From positions 202,720 to 266,719 of the forward strand of contig NW_006768831.1 of assembly GCF_000204055.1 (NCBI RefSeq): a stretch of 64,000 nt of DNA, given 5' to 3'. Under the pieces are notes generated by a model. That model did not search any database, was not told the origin of the DNA, and saw only the letters and a list, made by a program, of their open reading frames with translations. Position numbers and translations under genes: made by a program. This DNA is from Melampsora larici-populina 98AG31. Lineage: Eukaryota; Basidiomycota; Pucciniomycetes; Pucciniales; Melampsoraceae. Below are positions 57,453 through 64,000 of the stretch, in pieces (the first letter of the stretch is position 1; each line of letters starts with the position of its first letter).

Positions 57453-60400
57453 AGCAACAGATGAAAAGAAAACTCAACATTGACCAATCTGCCGGCATTC
57501 TACAACTGAACAGCTGGCACAGCAAACATGTCACTCTTTCACTTTTCAATTCAAGTCTCACTAATTCTTTCTCTATAATTGCTTTACAAGAACCTTACGT
57601 CAATCCTATTGACAACTTACCACTAAATCACACAAACTGGACTCTGGTCTGTCCTTCCCCGAAAACTCTGACCGAGGAGGACAGACCCCGGGCCTGTCTT
57701 TATATTAGACAAGATTTAAACCCAATAATTAACCCAATTCACTCATTATCAAGAAATGTAGCGGCGTGTACAGTAACAATTGCAGGTTTCACCACTGTAA
57801 TAGCTAGCGTGTACAACCCAAGCAAGACCCTTCTAGGCTTTGAGGCCTTCACCGACATTCTACACAAGGCACCGCTGGAGATCCAACTCCTGCCTGCCGT
57901 GTGTGTAGCTGACTCCAATCTCCATTCCCCGCTGTGGAACCCAAGCCACAGCGAGGTATCGGACAAGGACGCCGAAAGACTCATCGACATCATGACCGAG
58001 TGGGGATTCACGCTGAGGTCACCAAAAGGCATACCCACCTTTGGGGTACGCTCATCAAACACCAAAGGAACATCCATTGATCAGGTATGGGTGAACGAAG
58101 ACTTTGATGACGCCGTGCTAACCTGTTTTATAGACGAAGACGATATACTCAACCACCACTCCGATCACCAGGCAATAGTGACCTGTTTCTCGACAAAGGG
58201 GGAGGATAAAAACGCCGCTGAGTCCCAAACACCTGTCAAGAAAAACTGGCATAAAGTTGACCGAATATTAATGGCCCAACAGGTCACGAACAACCTACCA
58301 AAGCTAGTACCCCTCCTCACACAACAGGACATCGAAACATTCGACGAAACCCTCCGAGCAACGATAATCAAGGCGTTTGACGACAACTCCCCAAGAAAAG
58401 CACCCAGTGGCAAGCATAAGGCCTGGTGGAATCCTGAGGTCCTGGAGCCTCTCCGGAAGGAAGCTACCAGGCTCAGGCGACAAGCGAAAAAGCTTGACAC
58501 CAACGAGTCACGCGCCGCATACAAAAAGGCGCGTAACATCTTCAATCGCGCGATTGACCAAGAAAAAGAAAACTCCTGGAGGCAATTCCTCTCAGGAGTG
58601 GACCACACTAACCTCTTCCAGGCGAAACGAATCGCATCCGGACAAAAACCATCCTCGTTGGTCAGCACAATCATCACCCCCGAAGGACGAACATGCTCAT
58701 CCAATGACGAGAAGGCCGAAGCGCTCTTCCAAGCGACCTGTGTGGCCACCGCGCCGTGCAGGTTGACTGACACCAACACTCTCAGCTTCCCGCTTGAAGG
58801 CGACCATCGCCCTTCAGCAGAAACAACACTCCCGTTCCTGAACTCCATCACCAAAGAGAGCATCGCGTCAGTTATCAACGATAGCCCGCCAAAGAAGGCC
58901 CCTGGAGCCGATGGCATCCAGAATTGGATTTGGAAGATGGTCTGGGACCAAACAAAAGCACATGTTACGTTCCTCTTCAGATGTGTCACGCTCACAGGTT
59001 TCATACCACAGGCCTGGAAAACTGCCGTAACGGTTATGATACCTAAACCAGGAAAGCCCAACTACACACAAGCTTCAGCATACCGACCTATCGCCCTGCT
59101 AGTCACGCTCAACAAAATTTACGAAAAGCTCCTCACGATCCATCTCTCAGCCTATGCCGAGAATCTGCATATGCTCCATAACGGTCACTACGGAGGCCGC
59201 CCCGAAAGATCCAGCCAGGAGGCTCTTGTCCACCTGGTATCTTGGATTAGGAAGGAATGGACCAAAGGTAAAGTGGTTGGCGCCCTCTTTGCGGACGTAA
59301 AGTCTGCATTTCCGTCAGTACACCACCCGAGGCTCCTCGACACCCTCAAAAAGAAAGGCATCAACACGCAGACGTTGAACCTACTGCATGATTTCCTCAC
59401 CTCAAGATCAACCACGCTCACGTTTAATGGATACACGTCACACCCCTTTCCCCTGAACCACGGCTTACCTCAAGGCTCCCCGCTCTCACCACTATTATAC
59501 CTATTGTATAACTCCTCCTTACTTGAAATTACTGACAATATTCCCTCTGCCACGGCTTTAGGTTTCATCGATGACGTGGTGCTACTATCCACCGCCAACG
59601 ACACTCACCAGCTCAGATCACAGATGCAGACATTATCTTACCGACAGCAACAATGGGCCAAAAATCATGGCGCTATATTTGACATCAAGAAGACTTTTTG
59701 GGTCCTTTTTAGTTTACAGAACCCCGAAGTCATTCCAACAATCGACTTTGCAGATCGAAAACTCATCGAACCAGTGCCCTTCGCGAAGTGGCTTGGAATC
59801 AAAATAGACAACAAACTCAGTTTCAAACAACACCGACTTGACGTCATCGCCAAAGGACAACAACGAGCAGGCTTTCTAGCCGGCTTGTCACGAACAGGAT
59901 GGGGCATCCCGCCCAGGCTGATGAGAATTCTCATGACCACCACAATCCACGCGGCTACCGATTACGGCGCCATGGCATGGAACCCAACGGAACCACCAAA
60001 ATTCCTCATCGAAAAGTTGTCCCAAATCGACAATACTTGCGCTAGAGCGGCTCTTGGAGCGCTAAAAACCACGCCTACAACTTTCCTCAGACATGACCTA
60101 CACCTAGTTCCAGCAAAGATCCGTCTGCAAAGTAAAGTACTTAGCTTTATGGCGCGTTCCCTTGCTAAATCAAAAACACATCCTTTCTTCTCTCTCATCC
60201 AACAAGCGCAGCACACGAATCCAAAGAGCCACCGTAACCCCTTCCACCTATTCTTCCAACACCCGCTACACACACACTTCGAGGAACACGTAGTCCAACT
60301 TCCAGTTGACCCAGCCTCGACGCTCCTCAGACCACCAAATTACTCGACAATTATCCAAGAGGACGAAGACACCGCCACAGCAGGTACACTCATGCTGAAA

Positions 60401-61354
60401 CCCAGTAGTCACCACATCCTCATATTTACGGACGGCTCCCGCATCCCAACCAAAAACACAGCAGCAGCGGCTTGGTGCGCAAACACGAAAGCATCAGAAT
60501 CAGTACACTTGGGTCCTGCGCGAACTCAAGGAATATACCAGGCAGAATACTGTGGAGTCAGACTAGGCCTGAAAATGGCTCTAGAACTGGCGACCCCGGC
60601 CACGCACCGAACGACAATTGTCTTAGACAATCAAGGAGTAGTAAAAGATCTGAAATCGAACTCGTCCAATGTCTCCTCCCTAGATAACCGACAACAAACA
60701 TTCAAAATACTGAAATGTATCTTCCACAGCTTTCCTTCGATGAAAGTCACAATACGGTGGTGTCCCGGCCACAAAGGAATACCAGGGAACGAAGCAGCCG
60801 ATAAACTAGCGAACAACCTGGCGAAACGTGACCTTCCGAGCACGTTCACCAACACACCCAACTCAGCAGCGTTTATTTCTGCAATCAACGAGTGGAAGAA
60901 TTCACAAACCGAAACCTTCACCAAAGACGAAATCAAAAGATTAGGACACAAGCCTAACCCCAAAAAACACCTGAAAGGCCTCACCGACCTACTGAAACAC
61001 GAAGTCGCCACTATAACACAGCTAAGATCTGGACACATTCCCCTCAACGTCTACCTTAACAGATTTAAACAACCCATTGACCCAACGTGTTCTTGCCAAG
61101 AAGGCATAGAAACCGTGGACCATTTTCTTTTCATATGTCAGAATCACGAACGCTACAGAAACAAACTCGAGCACGACCTTCAAGGCCTCACCGACGAGAA
61201 AATGAACAAACAAATATTATCCAGCCCTCAAAGCTTCAAACTTCTTGCCACCTTTTGCAACTCCACATGGAGGTTTGCACATCGTTGGACATGGGCTAAG
61301 GCCACCAATGAACCCCACCCCCAAAACACGACACCCCCACAGGATTGTTTCTAA
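57446..61354 (+). CDS. LINE ORF2 protein (endonuclease-RT-RNase H)
   Basis: 1302 aa. APE-type endonuclease at residues about 1-240 (ALQEPYVNP with the catalytic Glu, ADSNLHSPLW, IDQVWV, HHSDHQAI with the final His). The RT follows at about 460-800: PGADGIQNWIWK, SAYRPIALL, FADVKSAFPSV, GLPQGSPLSPLLYLLY and the active site ALGFIDDVVLL. RNase H at about 990-1130 (IFTDGSRIP, QAEYCG, VLDNQGV, WCPGHKGIPGNEAADKLA). A C-terminal Cys/His motif is CSCQEGIETVDHFLFIC at about 1215. The start ATG lies in ATGTTAG, which contains the ORF1 stop, so translation probably depends on reinitiation. RNase H plus APE endonuclease and two ORFs fit the Tad1/I group; the exact clade needs a tree. All motifs look intact. 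Confidence 0.95.
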   Translation: MLEQQMKRKLNIDQSAGILQLNSWHSKHVTLSLFNSSLTNSFSIIALQEPYVNPIDNLPLNHTNWTLVCPSPKTLTEEDRPRACLYIRQDLNPIINPIHSLSRNVAACTVTIAGFTTVIASVYNPSKTLLGFEAFTDILHKAPLEIQLLPAVCVADSNLHSPLWNPSHSEVSDKDAERLIDIMTEWGFTLRSPKGIPTFGVRSSNTKGTSIDQVWVNEDFDDAVLTCFIDEDDILNHHSDHQAIVTCFSTKGEDKNAAESQTPVKKNWHKVDRILMAQQVTNNLPKLVPLLTQQDIETFDETLRATIIKAFDDNSPRKAPSGKHKAWWNPEVLEPLRKEATRLRRQAKKLDTNESRAAYKKARNIFNRAIDQEKENSWRQFLSGVDHTNLFQAKRIASGQKPSSLVSTIITPEGRTCSSNDEKAEALFQATCVATAPCRLTDTNTLSFPLEGDHRPSAETTLPFLNSITKESIASVINDSPPKKAPGADGIQNWIWKMVWDQTKAHVTFLFRCVTLTGFIPQAWKTAVTVMIPKPGKPNYTQASAYRPIALLVTLNKIYEKLLTIHLSAYAENLHMLHNGHYGGRPERSSQEALVHLVSWIRKEWTKGKVVGALFADVKSAFPSVHHPRLLDTLKKKGINTQTLNLLHDFLTSRSTTLTFNGYTSHPFPLNHGLPQGSPLSPLLYLLYNSSLLEITDNIPSATALGFIDDVVLLSTANDTHQLRSQMQTLSYRQQQWAKNHGAIFDIKKTFWVLFSLQNPEVIPTIDFADRKLIEPVPFAKWLGIKIDNKLSFKQHRLDVIAKGQQRAGFLAGLSRTGWGIPPRLMRILMTTTIHAATDYGAMAWNPTEPPKFLIEKLSQIDNTCARAALGALKTTPTTFLRHDLHLVPAKIRLQSKVLSFMARSLAKSKTHPFFSLIQQAQHTNPKSHRNPFHLFFQHPLHTHFEEHVVQLPVDPASTLLRPPNYSTIIQEDEDTATAGTLMLKPSSHHILIFTDGSRIPTKNTAAAAWCANTKASESVHLGPARTQGIYQAEYCGVRLGLKMALELATPATHRTTIVLDNQGVVKDLKSNSSNVSSLDNRQQTFKILKCIFHSFPSMKVTIRWCPGHKGIPGNEAADKLANNLAKRDLPSTFTNTPNSAAFISAINEWKNSQTETFTKDEIKRLGHKPNPKKHLKGLTDLLKHEVATITQLRSGHIPLNVYLNRFKQPIDPTCSCQEGIETVDHFLFICQNHERYRNKLEHDLQGLTDEKMNKQILSSPQSFKLLATFCNSTWRFAHRWTWAKATNEPHPQNTTPPQDCF

Positions 61355-61549
61355 AATCCATCCCCCTACTTCACCGCCTCTAATACATACCCAGACTAAA
61401 CACGTGTAAACTAGATGAAACAGCCAACAGCAACCCTTTCCCCTGACACAGCCAGAGGGGTTTTACAGGTGCTGGACATAAAAACATAGTGTTTAATAGC
61501 CTAACGGCTCAAAAAACACTTTAAGCAATGCAAAAAAAAAAAAAAAAAA

Positions 61550-61770
61550 GCTGCTACCCAGTAGCAGCTACTTTGGTTGCGCAAGCCTTCGAGTATTCCG
61601 GGGAGGATAACGAAGCGATATCGCGACCTGTCAACTGTGTTGATACCTAAGTATGTATCACAGATACTCGACACTTCCTTTCAGTATTCAGTACTCAGAC
61701 TTGATGCTCAAATGCTGAGTCTTCCCCAAGCTCATTTGTAAGAATCTGCTTCTGACCCTTTTCCTCAGTC
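61550..61770 (+). repeat. 221-bp direct repeat flanking the LINE, right copy
   Basis: Immediately follows the poly(A); see the left copy at 55328-55548. The sequence after it (CAGAATCTATTG) differs from what follows the left copy, as expected for a duplication made by the insertion. Confidence 0.92.
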
Positions 61771-62370
61771 CAGAATCTATTGTATATAATGTATGTAGTT
61801 CGTGTTTTATCATAAAGCATAATAATAATCACTATCAAATTCATCTACATATATTCTTACTCTTCGGAGTACTCTGTGAGACTTTCGATCTCATCATATA
61901 TTCCCAGTCGAGTGATATCTGCTGGATCGGCTATTTCACTCGCGTTACACGACGCTTTACATCTACATACAAACTGTTGACCCGTAGTGTACTCTCTCAT
62001 CCTCGAGGCTCGTCGAAGCCATTTTGACAAGCAATTTGAAAAAGATTCTATGTACAGCGTGAGTCAGATTGACTACATAATGGCTCCAATGCAATGGCTC
62101 ACATTGTATTGAAATGTGACACATATTTCGCCCCAGTGGCCGAGCGGCTGCAAGGCTGAATGCCGAAACTTACTGTCGTTCTCGAAAAGCTTGTCCAAGT
62201 TTTCCCGCCAAATTGCTCGAGTTTTGCAGGAAAACTAGGACAAGATTTCCGAGAACAACAGTATCTCTTATCCATCAATCCTTTAAGCAATCGGCAGACT
62301 TCACGCATTCTGATACTTTGGCTGGCTCAATCACATCGTTGCTTTGTTACTTTCCTTAACCTATCTCAAG
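61771..62370. other. upstream region of the last gene, no other gene
   Basis: Contains a TGGCCGAGCGG motif at 62138-62148 that resembles a tRNA A-box, but no full tRNA fold follows. A small hairpin element is listed separately. Confidence 0.4.
62172..62262. repeat. hairpin element with 34-bp arms
   Basis: ACTGTCGTTCTCGAAAAGC... at 62172-62205 is complementary, with four mismatches, to 62229-62262. TA occurs at both outer edges, so it may be a minimal TA-targeted MITE. Confidence 0.7.
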
Positions 62371-63559
62371 ATGCCACCGGGATGCTTCGGACATAGGCGT
62401 TCGACCGCCGATATGGCGACTGATTTCCGACCCAACTCAAGTGAGAGTGGTGATACCGCCAAGCATCCTTCCCCGCCTGTCTCACGAAGACCCAGTACAT
62501 CGATACCCAGCACCGATCCAAAAATGCCTGCATGGTGTCAACAGTGTACAATTACATCTGACCGGCCATTTGTACACCTGGGTAAGTCTGAAACATGCTC
62601 TTAGTTTTCGTCAAGGTTTATGTCTGACGCAAGTGCTTGCGTTATCGGGTTACGTTACGCCAGGTAATCCGGATGAATCCTGCGACTTATCTCGTGAAAG
62701 GTGGGATTCGTCAAGCATGCGTGGGCAACAGCCAACCCAGTGTCCGCATAACACACCGGTAGCGTCGCTATCCATCAAGACGAACATGGGCGTAATATCT
62801 TGGGACGAACGCCGAGCGCGGGCTAGAGCTCTTGCCCAGATCACTCATGACTTGCCGGATCCTCGGCTCATGCTTTTACGCCCTTCGAACTCACAGTCAT
62901 CGCCCTTGAGCTCACCGGAAATTCGTTCTCGCCAGCCCTCCAATAACTCCAATTGGACTCATGATTCAGAGGAAACCTCCGGAGGCAGCGTACTCCATTC
63001 TCCGACCTCCAATATCCTTGTCAGCAGCCCAATTAGATCAAGTCGGGCCCAGCATATCTCTTTGGTCAACAATCAATCTTCTAAAGCGATGGAGAGTTTG
63101 AACGCTTTTTCGGACGAGGAGGAAAAGGTCCGGTTTGTTCAACGTGAAACATTCCTTGAGCGCTATGAGAAACAGCGACACACCTCATTTGTCGAGTCGT
63201 TAGAAAATCCTGAGGCTCTGATCCCTTCGACCGAAAACTTAACTACTTCCTTCACCACAAACTTCAGGCGTGCGATTTGTAAGAATCTGAGTGCTCGCCC
63301 CGGCAGTAGGAATGGCATGAAGTATTTTCCTATCAAGCCTTCCAAGCCTAGAGCGGCGTCAACATTATCACATTCCACGGGGGATACAAGCTTACCGATA
63401 GAAATTGTCAAGACCGTATCCGTGATCGTGGAAGACAATGGCGTGACTTCAAATCCTCCACCATCCTCAGGACCGCTCATCAACACCCCTTGTGACAGTA
63501 CTCCTCTTGAGCCTGCAATCAGTGATAGCACTAGTGGAAGATCTGCCAATACCTTTTAA
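62371..63559 (+). CDS. hypothetical protein, Ser/Pro-rich, two exons
   Basis: Exons 62371-62581 and 62664-63559, joined over an 82-bp intron (GTAAGT...CCAG), encode about 368 aa in one frame. The start at MPPGCFGHRR is chosen over an upstream in-frame ATG (62344) because the sequence between has no special character. A short Cys motif (WCQQC) precedes the intron. Exon 2 has a basic helix (WDERRARARALAQITHD), long Ser/Pro/Thr-rich low-complexity stretches and a charged segment (SDEEEKVRFVQRETFLERYE). No domain is recognised and there is no membrane segment. It is one of the few unbroken genes here and the only one downstream of the LINE. Confidence 0.6.
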
Positions 63560-64000
63560 ATCAATCCGCCAAAATTTGGGGAAAATCGACTTCTACCGGC
63601 ATTACACGACATTCGCATTGATATTAACTTGAGACGTGATATCGACACTGACGGTACAGTGTATTGTTGTGCCTTTGTTCAAACGGAAGACTTTATCCTC
63701 TTTTAGGTTGAGCTATCCCCCAATCCACGTCTAACATATATATTTGATAGGTGAATTGTAATGCAAGAATGATGGCATGGATCAGATACGGGATAACGAG
63801 TGAGACGAATGCTCATGAATTGGTCATGTTAGTCTACAATAACGAGTCCTGGAGTATTGTATAATCTAATTATAGCTTACAATGATCACGACAATGATTG
63901 AGTTCCAGTATTGCTTGCATGCCTTCTCTTCCCAAGAATGTAGATACATACATACCACTTTGCCAGACAGACATAGAAATACGGTTCCAAACGAAATTCA
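63560..64000. other. no gene seen
   Basis: 3' flank of the preceding gene; no reading frame or repeat is recognised up to the window end. Confidence 0.4.

Larger units (their letters stand above)
55549..61549 (+). mobile_element. full-length LINE (Tad1/I-like, APE endonuclease, RNase H)
   Basis: About 6.0 kb: a 188-bp 5' leader, ORF1, ORF2 overlapping by 7 nt, a 175-bp 3' region and a poly(A) of about 19 ending at 61549. Both frames are open throughout and all catalytic motifs are present. Together with the nearly identical flanking duplication this suggests a young and potentially active copy. Confidence 0.93.

Noticed and set aside
58165..59061. 298-aa minus-strand frame inside LINE ORF2
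   Set aside because: It is the reverse shadow of the RT/endonuclease coding sequence and has no motif of its own.
62132..62170. tRNA-Ser/Leu-like 5' half (TGGCCGAGCGG A-box)
   Set aside because: No matching acceptor stem, anticodon arm or T-arm follows within tRNA distance; the nearest B-box-like string (GTTCGACC near 62398) is about 260 bp away inside a coding exon.

Overview
The window looks like accessory, transposon-rich DNA of a basidiomycete. A rust fungus (Pucciniales, Puccinia-like) is my best guess. This rests on short 50-95 bp GT-AG introns in nearly every gene, a zinc-finger/alpha-kinase gene of the type expanded in rusts, a Tnp2/CMC-type transposase, and chromovirus, copia, DIRS-like and LINE elements side by side. 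The genus is inference. No rRNA, CRISPR or bacterial-type operon is visible.

Layout. 0-5 kb: mostly non-coding, with a decayed recombinase-like fragment and a 465-bp foldback element. 5.0-8.7 kb: a four-exon Tnp2-family transposase whose splicing I could trace. 11.3-20.4 kb: three spliced genes of unknown function (a coiled-coil protein, a small one-TM Cys-rich protein, and a long coiled-coil gene built of many short phase-0 exons), flanked by clusters of a TTTTACG/CGTAAAA motif. 20.8-26.8 kb: gene-free, with foldback elements. 26.8-33.0 kb: a dead Ty1/copia element whose LTRs contain intron-like segments. 33-38 kb, minus strand: an alpha-kinase pseudogene broken by two hairpin elements and by stops. 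38.8-44.1 kb: a decayed chromodomain Ty3/gypsy element without a recognisable 5' LTR, whose 3' LTR abuts a spliced unknown gene (44.1-45.1 kb). 46.7-53.8 kb: a tyrosine-recombinase retrotransposon with clear split direct repeats (A1-ORFs-B1-A2-B2), inactivated by frameshift, stop and two nested insertions. 55.5-61.5 kb: an apparently intact two-ORF LINE flanked by a 221-bp direct duplication. 62.4-63.6 kb: a two-exon gene of unknown function.

Main observations: (1) three diverged CACTA-ended palindromic elements, each exactly 816 bp, each with its own 3-bp target duplication, inserted in three unrelated contexts; (2) copia LTRs in which one 65-bp GT-AG segment is precisely missing from a duplicated copy, as if spliced out, and an 85-bp GT-AG unit is tandemly duplicated exactly at its splice borders; (3) a 221-bp target duplication with one mismatch around an intact LINE, starting inside a 12-bp hairpin; (4) the split-repeat DIRS/Ngaro/PAT-like element; (5) the phase-0-exon coiled-coil gene with a 278-bp internal tandem duplication. 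All distances and motif matches were read by eye. No database search was run.
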